Assembly: GCF_000006565.2 (NCBI RefSeq)
Contig: NC_031469.1
Coordinates: 124,001-188,000 of the forward strand
DNA: 64,000 bases
Source of the DNA: Toxoplasma gondii ME49
Lineage: Eukaryota; Apicomplexa; Conoidasida; Eucoccidiorida; Sarcocystidae
Direction of reading: 5' to 3'
The notes under the pieces are model-generated. The model had not been told where the DNA came from. It searched no databases and saw only the letters and a list, made by a program, of their open reading frames with translations. Made by a program: the position numbers and the translations under genes. Below are positions 24,768 to 36,958 of this stretch, in pieces (the stretch's first letter is position 1; each line of letters starts with the position of its first letter).

Positions 24768-27150
24768 AATACATCTCCGTGCATATAAATATGTATATAT
24801 ATAGCAGGGGGGAGCAGGTAATGCATCCTTTCCTTATAGCCTCATCGGTGCGCATGCCCAGACATATGAATCGATTTGTCTCCACATACCCGACAGAAGA
24901 GAAAATCGCTTAAGTTCTCGCATTTATGCGTCAAGTGTACTTCGGAGTGTCGAGTTCCCTGCGTTTGAGTTGAAGTAGCGTCTCCTTTTTCTGAAAACAC
25001 AGAGAACATGCTTTTTTCTTTGCCTGCGCAACTGCTGTTCAGGTCTTCCCCAGAACGCCTGCAGGCTCGGTTTCTAGGCGCGAATTCGTCGTTCGCAATC
25101 TGACAGAAATTCCTGTCTCTGTCGTTTTTTCTTTGGAGGACTCGAGAGCCTTCTCGCTCGAAGAAGCTTCAGAAACGCGTCTTTTACCGTCTGAGAGAAA
25201 AACAATCGTTTGCCATTTCGCTCCCAAAGAAGAGGGCACATGCCGAGCCAGGCTCCTCGTTCGAACGCGCTCCGTTGCTCCAGTCGACGCCGTGAGAGCC
25301 GACTTGAAACTCAATTGCATGCAGTTTTATCTGCCACACAAGGTCTTCTGTGCATAGGGTAGACCAGATATTCGTATCTTCGATATCTCTCCCTTTCTCT
25401 GTCTCTCTGTCTGTAGCTAGATCGATCATCTCTAGCTGTCTACATCTGGCTGTACCTGTCTAAGTCTGTCTAAGTCTGTCTAAGTCTGTCTAAGTCTGTT
25501 TACACACACCCGAGTCCTTTCGTTGACTCTCGTCTGAGTCCTTGTCGAGACCCCCTTCCCCCTCCCAGCTGCTTTTGTGCCGAGACGATATACTTTGCAC
25601 CTTTTAGATGCGTTTGGAGGGAGAAGACATTTTTTTGCAGGCGCCACAGCGAACAATGGACTGTCAACCTGCTTCTCCTGTCGCAGGAAACGGAGAAAAG
25701 CAATCGCAGTCTTCTTTCGACGAACTTCGCCGACAGTCTGCGTCTCGTCGGCGTTTCTGTTTCGGAGCCTCTCAGCGTTGAGCCGACGCGACTCAGTTTG
25801 GGAGCAGTCACCGCAAACACAACTGTGACGAGAGAGGTGAGTGTTGCACATCGCGAAAGAAAGCGCAGAAAGAGAAAACAAAGAAGGTTTCAGTCTCGAG
25901 GAATGCACACTAGAGTCTGCCACGAGACCGTTTTGGAAGCTGGTCTTGGAGAGGCTGTCGAGGCTTCTCCTTTGACAAATGTAGAACTCCACACAGGCAC
26001 GCGCGATTCCCCGACGCTTTCACGACAATCCGCAGCAAGCGAAGGAGCTCGCAGAACATTTCGCGTCTTGGCCGTACGCCCAACGAGTCACGAAGGAGGT
26101 TCGCCTTCTCTCCATGCGCCGGTCGACGTATGTGCTGTCGGGGAGATTTCCTCGCGATTCACTGAAGCTCTTGGCTTCCCACCCAGTTGTTTGCGGGGAT
26201 ACGCGGCTGTCTGCCAACAATGCATCTGTTTACGGAAATCAAGATACAGATCTGCATCCATATATTCATAGCTGTAAATCCATGTAGACAAGCAAATGTG
26301 GAGAATAGGGATACATCGGCGTGTGCCTTCAAGTGTGTATTGACCTAGACGAGGAAAACTCGGTGGAAACCAGATGCTCTGTTCAGCCCAAGAGCAAAGA
26401 AAGACAGGGTCGAAATGCTTCGATGTCTTCTGACACGCTTTGGAACGTGGAAAAACGCCTTTTCTCTCGACCTTCAGGTGCTGCTAAAAAACGCAACCGG
26501 TGCATCTGTCCGCTACAAAATCGAGGTTCTTGAAGAACCTGAAGAAAGAGAAACTCATCTTTATCCCCTTCCTTCCTCTTCTTCTCACGAGCGTCGTCCT
26601 TTCGCGTCACACCAGAGGTCTCGTTGTGAAGCTGTGCGGCAGCCGGCGCTGAAGTTCGAGAAGCCAGAGTCCGTCGTCGGCGCTCAGTCCACCGATCGTC
26701 TTCTTTTTTCCTTTACTCCGACGAAACAAAGAAATTACAGTTTCCTCGTGCGCATTATCCAGGTGGATCTTGTGTCCGACGCCCGTAAGTTTCTGATTCT
26801 GTCGAAAACTTCACGACGCGCCGCTGAATCTCACCACGTAGTCCGCGGCTCTCATCGTGCCAAAGTCTGCAACTCTGCACAGATTCACTGGCCCACACAA
26901 TGTCTCCTCGACATGCAACTGTGCGTAGGATTTGGACGAGTGCCTGTGAATCGCGACCTCTCTCTTGAGAGGTGTGTGACTCCATTGCCTTCTTGCGCCT
27001 AGTTCTCTGTAGCTGTCTCTCTCTCTCTCTGTCTCTCTGTCTCTCTGCGCATCTGCGTCCAAGTCTCTACAAATGCACGTACCACTGCAGTGTCGTGAAC
27101 TTGAACCTGTCTCTTCTTGTACACACCTATATATATACATATATATATAT

Positions 27151-27181
<31 letters not shown>

Positions 27182-27540
27182 TGCATATATACATATATAT
27201 ATATATATACATAGAAACATGTGTGTATGTACACGCATATGATTATCTCCGTAATCTAGATCGCTCTTTTTCTTTGTTAACGTGCAGTTATGGAGGGATG
27301 AAAACAAGAAGCACCCTGTCAGAAGTGTGAATGTTGAAAAAGATTTGACGCCAAAACTGCTTTCTGTTCGCTTTCTCGTCAGGCAATCGCCAGACCTCGA
27401 CCGACGAGTTGGAAGCGGAAGGTGAATGCAGGTGCGTCTTGCACACTGACGCATAGACACAAAGACTTTCCTTCAAATGGTCAACTGCGTAGAGCAAAGT
27501 TTTCTGCATCTACCGATATGTACGTGGCTGAAAATGCCAA

Positions 27541-27571
<31 letters not shown>

Positions 27572-30500
27572 TCGTACACACACATGTATTGACACACAAA
27601 TAGGTATAGGAATATATGGGTACGTATTTTGGCCCCGTTTATAAAGTTATCTCTCCCCATGTATGAATCGATATTCGTTCACATAAATATATATGTATAT
27701 ATATATATATATATATGTATATGTACATCGATGTAGATGCGTATGCGCTTTGGAACGTCTCTGCATTTTTGATGTTCGAGCCAATGTAGACAGGCGAAAC
27801 GAGGGAAAATCGAATTGTGTGTGGGCCTCGATCTGTGCCGACCTGGCTGTCTCTACACCCTGAGCCTGCGGCACCATCTTTGTCCACTCTGTCCACGTTC
27901 TCGCTGTCGGCCGGTCGTTTCTCGCGCGTTTACGCTGCTCTCTCTACAGAAGCGACGAAGCGACGCCACTCCAAGTTCTGTCTTTCACGGTCTCAGCACA
28001 AGCAGTCCACCCGGTCGTCCAGATCTTGGATGTCCGTTCTCTCAACTGCTCCACGCCGCCGAGCCAAATGTGGAGCTCAATGCATGCAGCTTCTCTCAAC
28101 GAGTGAGGCGCTGCACTGCTTGCGAGCACCGTGAAAGGTTGAGCGAGCCTTGCTGCTCTGTTGCTCCTGTACCCCACTGCTTGTGTACGGCGTTCTCTGC
28201 GAAAGCCTCGGAAGAAGTTTTTCTGCGTGCGAGTCAATCTCCAGTCTCCTTGAAGTTTCTGAAACCTTCTCCGTTGGACGCGAGGAAGACCGTCGGGAGC
28301 CTTCTTCAGTACCCTAGTCGCGCATCAGGCAGAGAGGCGTCCAAACCTTGGTCAAGGAACTTCCGCGGCAACAAGCCACGGAAGTCTGTCTCAGAACTTC
28401 TGGCGAATGGGACCTCATTAGACCTGGGTTCTGTCGCTTCGCGCGGCGTTCCTGAGTTCACACACCCGTTCGAGGCGCTCTCTTCAGAGTAAAGAGGTCA
28501 CACACACACAGTGGAGAAAGAGAGAAACTACAGAGCGACAGCACAAGCTGCTGAAGAGCCTTCAACTCTCCGTTTTCACCAAAGCTTCCTTCTCGGAATC
28601 TGTGACTGGGGAAAAGAGAACGCTGTTTGGCGGATCCCTTCTTTCTTGGCGGCACAGGCGCTTGATTTGGCCTCGATCCCGTCTTGTTCTCTTGTCGCGT
28701 TCTACTTTTCTCCGCTTCTGTTCTCTTGGCGTCACTGTGCTTTTCGATTTCTAGACACCTTGCGCGAGAGGTGGAGGCAGAAGACCTGCAGTTTCTCGCG
28801 GCGAGAGGCATCGACGCTCGGGCAAAAGCTCTGAATCGTCTGACTTCTTTTTCCGTTCAATGGGGACCTCATCCCGAAACCGTTGGAGAACATGCCGTGC
28901 TCCTCACTTTTCATAATCCGGGGAAAGTCCCAGCAGAAGTGACTCTCGAAACCGCAGCCGACATGAAGCTCTCAGAGCCCCCCAACTGGGCAAAGGAGGT
29001 AAGCGCCTTTTTCCTTATTGACTTGGCTTTTGCTCCTTCTGCTTCTTGTTCTTCTTGCACCTCTTCCGTCCGTGCTCCTTTTCCCCGTCATCTTTCTTCC
29101 TCGATGTCTTTTTTCTTCTTCGCTGCCTTCTCGTCTTGTCCGTTCCTCCTGCCTTCGTCTCCCCCGCCTTCTTTCACCTTTCTTCCTCTGGCTCCTCTCT
29201 TCTTGCCGTCTGCCTACACTTGGTGCCTTTGGATGCTGAGGCTCCCGCTCGTTCTTCTCCTCTCCGTCGCCTCTGTCGCGTCCATCGCCTCTGTCGCCTC
29301 CGTCGCCTCTGCCGCCTCCATCGCCTCTGTCTCCTGTGTCTCCTGTGTGAAGGCCGAGGAAGCGGAGAGCTGCGGCGAGAGTCTCCTGTTGGAGCCCAGA
29401 CGCCTGCGACTCGTCGCGGATGGATTTGGCAGCGTGATGGCTCTTTTTCGTCACAAGAAATTTAGAAAAGAGCGAGTTCAAGTGGCTCTCTCGATCTCCA
29501 AAGGGAGATGCGCCGTGCTTGACTTCTGCTGGGAGACAGCGCCTTCCAGTTCTCCCATCCTCGTAACTCGAGGCCCCATGCAGGTGAGCAAGAGCGCAGA
29601 TAAACGCTAGAGGTACTTCTCCGTCTTCGCCTAGTTTTTCCTAAAACTTCAACAGAACGTTTTCTCTACGCTGCGCCTTTTGGGATCGAAACTCTTCTCT
29701 GCTTTGTGTTCCTTCCCTCACTTCATGTGACCTTCCTTCTAGTCTCTCTTCCTCCGTCCGATTCGCTCTAAAGCTCTCTGTTCTCTCTCTTCTCCGTCGT
29801 CAGCTCTCTCTCTTCTCTCTAAGCTCTTTTTTCTCTCTCAACTCTCTTTCCTCTCTAAGCTCTCGCGGATCACTTCTTGAGTTTCGTATTTGCGTTCTTC
29901 GCGGCTATTTCCTCTCTCTCCTCCCAGACGCTGCAGAGCGTCTCGCTCGATCGACGCCCAGGGTCAGTGCAGGCTGTGGAGCTTCGGAACGATGGAGACG
30001 TTGCATGCAGCTGGAGGCTGCACCTCGCGAAAAAGAACTCCTTCCACGGACACAACGTCATCGCTTTCGATCCGAAGCATGCCGTTCTGCCTCCCCACAC
30101 AGCGACGCATTTGCATGTGCGCTTCTCTCCCCTTGAACAGAAAGAATATACTTTTCCAGTCACTCTCTCATGGCACTCCCGCGACGAGTTAGCTCGATCC
30201 ACTTGTCAAACAGCGAGGTCACTTCCTCTCCTCCCTACCTCTTCTTCCTCTTCCTCCTCTTCTTCCTCTTCTTCCTCTTCCTCCTCTTCCTCCTCTTCTT
30301 CCTCTTCTTCCTCTTCTTCCTCTTCTTCCTCTTCTTCCTCTTCCTCCTCTTCCTCTTTTCCATCTTCTCAACCTTCTGGCGCTGCGCAGTCACCTTCCGC
30401 ATTTCAGGGAGAGTCTGAGGCGGAAGCGAAGCAAGGGTTTTTCTCCGACTGTGCAGGCTCAGAGACTTCTTCTTGCCTGCTGTTGAAGGCGCGAGGTGTG

Positions 30501-32518
30501 GTGGAGAGAGAGGAAAGCGGAGAAAATCAGCAGACGCTCCCCGGATTCCTCAGAAACACTAAAGAAGTCATTCCTGTCGCTTCTCGAGCAAGCCTCTGTG
30601 CCGAAGCTCTCCTTTTGCAGACCGTCCCCGCAAAGTCAGAAATCACTTGAAATGCTTTCGAAAGAGTCCTAAACTCTCTATCCCTTTAGTTGACACATGC
30701 TGACAAATCAAACGGTACAAGCATAGATGACGGTGCAGAATCCACATTTCCTCAGAATGTCCCCAGAAGCCAGAAATCAATTGAGGGAATAGACTCTAGG
30801 TCCTCTTTCTAAAACCGAGACTCTCGTTAGCCGAGCGCGTCAGTCAGTCAGCCATCTATGTGTGAAAATACGACAGAAAAGGAAGATAAGAAAGCGCGCT
30901 CTGGTCCGTTTCTGTCTGCATGCAGATGTTTAATTCACCGCTTCCTCATCCTGCGAAATAACGACGCAACTCGCGTCCTCCGGTTTTCCTGGGATGATCA
31001 AAACTTGTTCCCCACCACGGATTTCCTCACGATTCTCCCCGCCGAAGGTGAGACGCAAGGAATACGGAACTCGTCCACCTTCCTCTCGCGTCTGTTCTTT
31101 CTGTCGGCGTTTCACCTCTGCGCGTTTCTCTCTTTTTTCTGCGTTTCTCTCTACCTGCTCGCGACTTCCATCTCCTTACCTCGGGAGACTCTTTCCAGCT
31201 CTCGGAGACTGTCCTTTCTTTGTCCCCCCTTTGTCTACTTCGTTGAGGTGTCTGGCGCGCGCTGTCTCGCTGAGTCTCCTCTGAAGCCTTTCTTCTTTGT
31301 GCTTTCTCTCTCCGGTGATTCTTCTACCTTCCGGCTCCCCGGTTGTATGTCTCCGCCGGCTCAATAGCATTGTGTGCATGCACACATTTCTTTCGTACGG
31401 CGTCTCCATGCTTTCACTTTCTAAAGGAACTATCCCTCCGTTGGGCCGCGAGGTCGTCCACTTTGCGTTTCGCACTCCCTCCTTTCCTGTCGACTTGGAC
31501 GGGGAGATTCGGTGCACTACGACATGGCTGTCGCATGCAGAGCAGCCGACGTCGCTCGCCTCCTCCAGTTCCGGTGAGAGGTTTCCCGACAGAAAACCTG
31601 AAAGGCGTCTGCGTTTGCCGGACTCTTGCAGAGACGGTCTCTCGTTCGAAAAACATGAGCTGCGTTTCTGTTTCGTGTGGACCGAGATCGCGTCACCCTC
31701 GAAAAGCACTCTGTAGGCCGCCTTCTGCCGCGTTCCGCTTCTCTGCACTTGCAAAGGAGAAAACGGAGACATCAACAAGCTGTGGCTTTCGTTTTTCCTC
31801 GAGACGCTTTTCTTCGTTCAGATTGCGAGGAAGAAATCCTGGAGAGTCACGGGGAACTTTTCGACGGCCAAGACAGAAAGAACATATCGAGCCGCCCTCG
31901 CGGAACCGGCGAAGAAGACACTCTCCACGAGTCCGACAAGGTGGCGAAGGAAATGGCGAAGAGTCGAATTCGCGAGGTAACGAAAACGCCAGAAGGCGCA
32001 TTGAAGGACCTCGGAGAAAAGGAGGATCGCTGCGTCTTCAGACATTTTCCTTCTGCATGAAACACACTACTTTGGCAGACTCAGAGAGACTCGTTCTGGA
32101 GAGTTCTCCTCGCGCAAAAACGCGAGGTCCACAACAAGGTTCGTTCTTGTGTGCCGGAAGAGAATGCGCCAGAGGACCTGCTTCACTCGGTCGATGCTTC
32201 TGAAAAAACACTGGAGACTCTCTCTCGTTTGGAAATCCAGTTTTTTCACCACTGCCAAGATACGCCACAGATCCATGTAACTGTATACAAATATTTATAA
32301 ATATTTGAGGACGCGCATGATCTACAGAGACAGAGAAGCGGAACAAATGACTTGGTCCATCCTGCACAGACAAAACAGATGAGCTCCTCATTCAGTGGAG
32401 CTGCGGCTCGACGAAGGAAGCCACGCAGGTTAAATATATGAATATACATGCATATATATACATAAACACACATATTTATACATACACATGTTTATATATA
32501 TTTATAAATATATACATT

Positions 32519-32555
<37 letters not shown>

Positions 32556-34890
32556 GCATCTATATTTATATATATAAATATGCGCGTGTGTATGTATACG
32601 AAGATATCCGCACATGCCTCTGTATATATGCAGACATAGGTGTATGCATGTAGAGTATAAATGTATAAATATCGACGGGGAGGATACGAGTTTCGTACGT
32701 TGTTTACCTTTGTACGCTAAGTAGCCAGTACCACTTTGCCGTCTCCATATACTTCAGAAGCCTCTTGTGCATTTGCAAGCGTTTCGCATCTAGTTGGAGA
32801 TGCAGCAGAAACCTGCATGCGCTTGTGTAGATTTCTTGTTTCTCTGTCCACTTATGAATGACCAGGTTTAAATACACTTGCTTGCGACACTAGGAGATCC
32901 GATTTCAGAGTCTGCATCGCTGTTCGTATTTGCTGTCTGTGAATGGGGAATGCAATGAAAGGCACCGGTCGCTTCAATCTTGAAAAGAGTCGATTCTCCG
33001 TGACACAGGACATGCAACGGAGCAGCAGCGGTTTCGTTACACCCGACAAAAGAATGATCTTCGATCTGAGATGAAGACGTTTTTTCACTCTTTCTGCAGA
33101 GCTGGCGGAAGCCGCGCAGGCGAACGCGCGCAGTTCCCTCTGTCTATCTACAGCGTCTGCGACCCAGCGTCTCGCTCTTTGTTCGGGTGCGAGTTTCTGT
33201 CGACTCTCGTTTTTCTTCCATGGCTTTCTTGAACATTCCTCCGCCTCTATACCCTCGAAATTGTCGCCTTGTATCAGGCGCAGCGAAAACGCCAGCCGGT
33301 ATGGAGACACGGAGTCGGGCCGCAAAGACTGAGAAAAAAAGAGAAAAGAAAAAATCCAGAAGAGAGAAGAAGAGAGAGGAAGAGAGAAAAGCAGCGAAAG
33401 AGGAGAAAGGCAGGTATTGGCGGTGGAATGCAGTGGCCTCTCTTCGACGAAGAGAAGGAAGGAGGGATCTGTTTAAGAGATCACTGAGTTCTTTTTGGAA
33501 ATGAAGATTCTGACAAGAAAAGGCATCTCCACAGGCGTTTCTCCGATATCGACAGTTCTCTGTGTTTTAGAACAAATAAAGTAATTGCCTTTTGATACGC
33601 CTTCGAGTAGGCCAGGATTTTTTCAGTTGAAGACCCAGCCTCCCGTTGTCTCTCAGCTCCATTCAGAACTCAAGAGGTCTCATGTTACCAGGAGGGTATT
33701 CGCCTTGGTAGGAAGCTTTTTTTCTAGAAATCGCTCAACTGCAAAGGACTCTCGTTCGTGCCATGGAGGTTACTGGCCCCCAGTATCTCCTGCTTCCCCA
33801 CTCTTCGAGTCTCCTCTTTCTTCTTCGCTCGCAGACCTTCTCTACACAACTTCGCATGTTTTGTTCCTCCGTTCTGCAGACGTCCACGGCTCGGCTCGCA
33901 TTCTCCCATGCTGCACCGCAACTCTGGCGTCTGAAATTTTAACTGAAATGATTCGCTCCGTCCTCCAGTCCGACCACACAGCCCAGCTCCTCGACACCCT
34001 CCTGCGAGAACCTGCAGCGTACTTCAGAGACATCGCTGAAAACGACGATTTCTCTGCTTTTTCAACGCAAAAGGAACACACACAGAGCCTCAGCGACCAC
34101 AAAAAAAACCAAGGTAAGGGGATTTATCCCGCACGTAGATATTTATAAATACGCGCAAATGCATGGTAGCGTGTCGTCTTTGTTCATGCGTTCTCAGGAA
34201 ACGGAAAGCATGTTTGCGCATGCGTACACAAGTATATATCTATCTATCTATCTATCTATCTATATATATATATATATATATATACTTATGTATATATATG
34301 TATATATATACATATATGTATCTGTGTAAATATGTGTATGTATCTGTACTGGAAGGGAGAAAGAGGGATAGATGGCTGCGCGTTTGTGCGTTCAAGAATC
34401 TGTGAACTGGACAAGTCGACGGCCTCGGAAAATTTCTTCATCGTGAAGGTCTCAACACTCAGGTGTGCGTCCCCAGTCCATTGCATGCATACATATACTA
34501 TACACTTAACTTATATATATATATATATACTAAACAGTTATATATATATATATGTATATATAAGCATGCACATCTGTGTATGTGTAAGGAGACATCGATT
34601 GTTACGCATTTTTGTCCTTCCAAGGAGAGCAGAGTCTGTCGGCTGGAACTGGGAGGGGAAAGATCAGAGCGACTCAAGGAAGACTGCATGCAGCGAGGCC
34701 GAAAATTCCAGGACTCACTTTCCGGGAGGACTTTCAAAACTGGTCATGCCTCGTCGCCAATTTCCTCGATTGTCTTCCGACCTTGAACAGCACGCTCGAA
34801 GTGGGTTCTCAACGAAACTAGTGACGTCTCTTTTCTCTCTCATTTATACATATAAAATATATATGTATTCTGGTATACATTTGGAATATA

Positions 34891-34923
<33 letters not shown>

Positions 34924-35742
34924 ATATATATGAATTCATGGCACATCTTATGAATATTTGTGTATATATTTAGATATATATATGTGTCTGTTGTACGCAC
35001 AGTGTTCGAGTGCATATGAAGTTGCTCATCTTTGACGTATCGGCTTATCTGTGTAATCATATATTTCTGTATAACTATTTGCGTATGTCAATCCGCATAA
35101 AGACAGGTAAAGGTGTTGCCCGACGTGGTTCTGTCGTTATATTTGCGTAATTTGCATGCACTGTGGCCGCAGATGGTTTCTTTCGCAGGGACGGTGATGC
35201 AACGATGTCATGTATTCGTATACGATTCGACAGCCGTGTTTTGAAGGGGCGCCTTTTATCCAGGAAACAGCGTCTACATGCTGTTTTTCTTCGACATATA
35301 TCTATGTCTGTATCTATCCAGCTATATATATATATATATATCGATATGATCGTGAACAGATGCTTATATATGTGTATATATTGGTAAAAAAATGTGTGAA
35401 TGTGCGGCCGAATGCGGTGGGTGAAGTCCTAGCTCCTCGTTTTCTTTGTCCTGGTCCTGCATGACTTCGCAGAGTGAGCGTGAAGAACTCTGTTCCTCGT
35501 CATTGGAAAATGACGAAAAGCTGGAAATCCTTCTCGCTCGAGATGAAAAACTCGACGTCGGCGTTCTCCCCGCCACAGTGTCCGACATTTTCCGGCATAT
35601 GATCTTTTCTGCGATCGAGGATGTCTTCCAGTGCCAGTCTTCCAGTTTTGGAAGCCCCCCGAGCGTCTCCAGCCGCGCCTGCAGGCCGCCGTTTTTTCCA
35701 GATTTCCAGTCTTCACAGACTCACGAAGCTGTGCACTCATAA
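15153..35742 (+). CDS. CFAP65: CFAP65 (CCDC108)-like flagellar protein with tandem ASH/MSP domains
   Basis: Exons: 15153-16115, 16667-16819, 17466-17582, 18373-18665, 19544-19578, 20749-20825, 21564-21679, 22160-22383, 23292-23421, 24313-24508, 25043-25342, 25687-25836, 26478-26784, 27961-28102, 28755-28998, 29353-29583, 29928-30634, 30926-31047, 31427-31573, 31660-31976, 33100-33298, 33880-34113, 34625-34800, 35473-35742. The total is 5850 nt (1949 residues) with every phase matching; human CFAP65, from memory, is about 1925. Repeated ASH/MSP beta-sandwich modules recur (patterns such as [32 protein letters not shown]), in the order I know from CFAP65, followed by a C-terminal helical region with AYFRDI. 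CFAP65 is an axonemal protein needed for motile sperm flagella; here it would act in the microgamete. A 39-Ser run occupies about residues 1331-1369. The weakest joins are the exon 14 acceptor, the exon 20 start and the non-standard exon 17 donor (GTCAGA). Confidence 0.85.
18090..18128. repeat. (TA)n microsatellite in CFAP65 intron 3
   Basis: An uninterrupted TATATA run lies between exons 3 and 4, followed by GTATGTATGTAT steps to about 18182. Open frames across it translate to Tyr-Ile repeats and are artefacts. Confidence 0.9.
18830..18956. repeat. Compound ATAC/ATAT microsatellite in CFAP65 intron 4
   Basis: Alternating ATATAC, ATACAT and CACATA units run for about 120 bp. The minus strand shows a spurious Tyr-Ile-Cys-Val frame. 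The repeat is intronic. Confidence 0.88.
19544..19578 (+). other. 35-nt microexon of CFAP65
   Basis: The segment follows TTTGTTTTCAG and precedes GTAAAA. It supplies one base, eleven codons ([11 protein letters not shown]) and one base, joining the phase-2 end of exon 4 to the phase-1 start of exon 6. No other nearby segment satisfies both phases. Confidence 0.6.
20571..20632. repeat. AT-rich microsatellite in CFAP65 intron 5
   Basis: TATATATTAATATATATATTAATATA-type sequence is followed by a pure (AT)n run, upstream of exon 6. Confidence 0.88.
21846..21899. repeat. (AT)n microsatellite in CFAP65 intron 7
   Basis: Two (TA)n blocks separated by TTTAAA form a near-palindromic AT tract between exons 7 and 8. 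A second short (TA)n lies at about 22080-22105. Confidence 0.88.
22589..22621. repeat. 11-bp tandem repeat, three copies
   Basis: The unit GTAGACAAAGA is repeated three times without interruption in CFAP65 intron 8, followed by GAGA-rich sequence to about 22680. Confidence 0.9.
23726..24131. repeat. AT-rich minisatellite of ATGAATAC/ATGAATAT units
   Basis: A (TA)n run at 23729-23757 leads into about 370 bp of imperfect 8-bp steps (ATGAATAC, ATGAATAT, ATAAATAT, TTGAATAT) in CFAP65 intron 9. All three minus-strand frames stay open because the 8-bp unit lacks a stop in that direction; the resulting Tyr-Ser-Tyr-Ile strings are artefacts. There are no unique spacers, so this is not a CRISPR array. 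Confidence 0.93.
24600..24810. repeat. AT microsatellite cluster in CFAP65 intron 10
   Basis: Three (AT)n blocks are interrupted by short unique segments; the longest pure run is at about 24721-24765. Confidence 0.88.
25457..25499. repeat. 10-bp tandem repeat, about four copies
   Basis: The unit GTCTAAGTCT is repeated just over four times downstream of CFAP65 exon 11. It sits in a CTGTCT-rich intron. Confidence 0.9.
27126..27212. repeat. AT microsatellite in CFAP65 intron 13
   Basis: ATACAT and ATATAT blocks run for about 85 bp. Further short (AT)n runs in the same intron are at about 27540-27566 and 27686-27722. Confidence 0.88.
29260..29348. repeat. 9-bp degenerate repeat in CFAP65 intron 15
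   Basis: CCTCTGTCG, CCTCCATCG and CCTCTGCCG units follow each other about nine times, directly upstream of the exon 16 acceptor. Translated, they give alternating Ser-Val-Ala and Ser-Ile-Ala, but the family pattern resumes only after 29353, so I place the repeat in the intron. Confidence 0.75.
30240..30356 (+). repeat. Coding poly-serine tract (39 Ser codons)
   Basis: TCT and TCC codons alternate without interruption for 117 nt inside CFAP65 exon 17. The tract sits between the strand ending [11 protein letters not shown] and the strand reading LLLKARGVV, which are adjacent in the family, so it is an insertion in a loop of an ASH-type domain. Confidence 0.85.
32436..32585. repeat. AT microsatellite cluster in CFAP65 intron 20
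   Basis: A mixed ATAC/ATAT/ATTT stretch contains a pure (TA)n run at about 32523-32551. No coding content is visible in the surrounding 1.1-kb intron. Confidence 0.87.
34225..34335. repeat. (TATC)n then (TA)n microsatellite in CFAP65 intron 22
   Basis: About eight TATC steps change into (TA)n. Further AT blocks follow at 34511-34562 (same intron) and at 34884-34931, 35320-35343 (intron 23). Confidence 0.88.
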
Positions 35743-36308
35743 AACAGTGACACAGCGCAACTTCTGCCCACAGTGAGCTCTGAAAAAAGCTTTCTGTTTC
35801 TAAACTCCCAAACGACCAGCTGCAGACCACCAGGTTCACACACGTACCGAGATGTTCCATGCTCGAAATACCCTGTATATATATATATATATATATATAT
35901 AATATGTATCTATGTATATTTATGTATCCATATGTGCAGCTATATGTATATACATGCGTTCGACTCTTTTTTCGCTTCGAATTGTGCGCCGTCGATGCGG
36001 AGCTACATGGACAGTAGCGGTGAATGCAGATTTTCGGAGTTTCTTGTACACCGTCTCTGGAATCTTTCCAGTTAAAAGCGTCCGTGCCAACGTTCCTCGC
36101 TGAAGGCTTCCTCATCAGCTAGGATCCAGGTTCCGCACCGTCTGCGGGGCAGGAAAGCTCCCGCGAAAGCGGAGAGGGAAAGGACGAGACGCAGGGTCAG
36201 TAAAACCTTGCTGTTTCATTCATCATTGACGAGTAAATCTCGTTCGTGGCTCATACGAAAAACTAACTTATTTCACGGTTTGCTACTGGCGAAGAAACTG
36301 CGCAGCGA
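35743..36308. other. 3' flank of CFAP65
   Basis: Follows the CFAP65 TAA stop and contains one (TA)n run at 35877-35902. No coding signal stands out; it probably carries the 3' UTR. Confidence 0.45.
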
Positions 36309-36958
36309 ATGAGAGCAAAGCATGCAGAGAGCCGAGGAAACCGATTTGGGGATTCGCAGATAAACGGCTGCAATCCTGGTCGAGTCTGTGCCGACTTGAC
36401 CGCGCCCCAGTGTCGTTTTACGTTTGACGAGGTCCCTTCACACAAAAAACAGAAGATTTGGGAAGCCGCGAGCAATGCATCGACTCCCTCGCTCTTCTCT
36501 CGAACGCGAAAGCTTCTGCCTTGCCTCACCGAGAAGAATGCGTTTCTCTTTCCTCGCGCATGCATGGAAAACACCGAGTCCGGACTCAAGAAGTTCACGG
36601 TTTCGGAGGCATGCAGGGAAATCAGCGAGAAACCACGGTGAGGTGGACGCAGTTCAACCTGGACTGGTTAAGTCCATTCGTCTGAGGTTTCGAGTTCTGC
36701 ACCCCAGAGATGTTTGAGTTTCCTGCCGCGCTTCGCAGCTTTCTTACCGCTTTCCACACTTCAGTTTTGCGTAGGAAAGGCGTCATGACCAGCGGCGTTT
36801 TCGATCACCTCCCCCAGTCGAAAAGTATCTCACATGCAATTTCTGCGCCCACAAGAAGACGCATGCACGGAGCACTCTATCTCTATTGTCAAAAAAGAGC
36901 AGCAGCTCTGCGCCGAGCTCCCACAGTGTCGAAAAAAGATCCTTCGAAAAACAAATGA
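36309..36958 (+). CDS. Hypothetical two-exon gene (weak)
   Basis: ATG at 36309 opens a frame of 110 codons that includes QCRFTFDEVPSHKKQKIWEA. A donor CCACG|GTGAGG near 36639 (phase 2) can be joined to an acceptor after CTTCGCAG near 36739, continuing with LTAFHTSVLRRKGVMTSG and stopping at 36958. The join is phase-consistent and would give about 183 residues, basic and without a recognisable domain. It competes with the overlapping frame 36834-37652 and could equally be CFAP65 3' flank. I have no homology support. Confidence 0.25.

Noticed and set aside
27815..28492. 225-codon plus-strand frame
   Set aside because: It overlaps CFAP65 exon 14 in another frame. Exons 14 and 15 join in phase (SLN-E-HLAREV) with family spacing and without it.
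32852..33325. 157-codon minus-strand frame
   Set aside because: It is antisense to CFAP65 exon 21, which is phase-matched on both sides.
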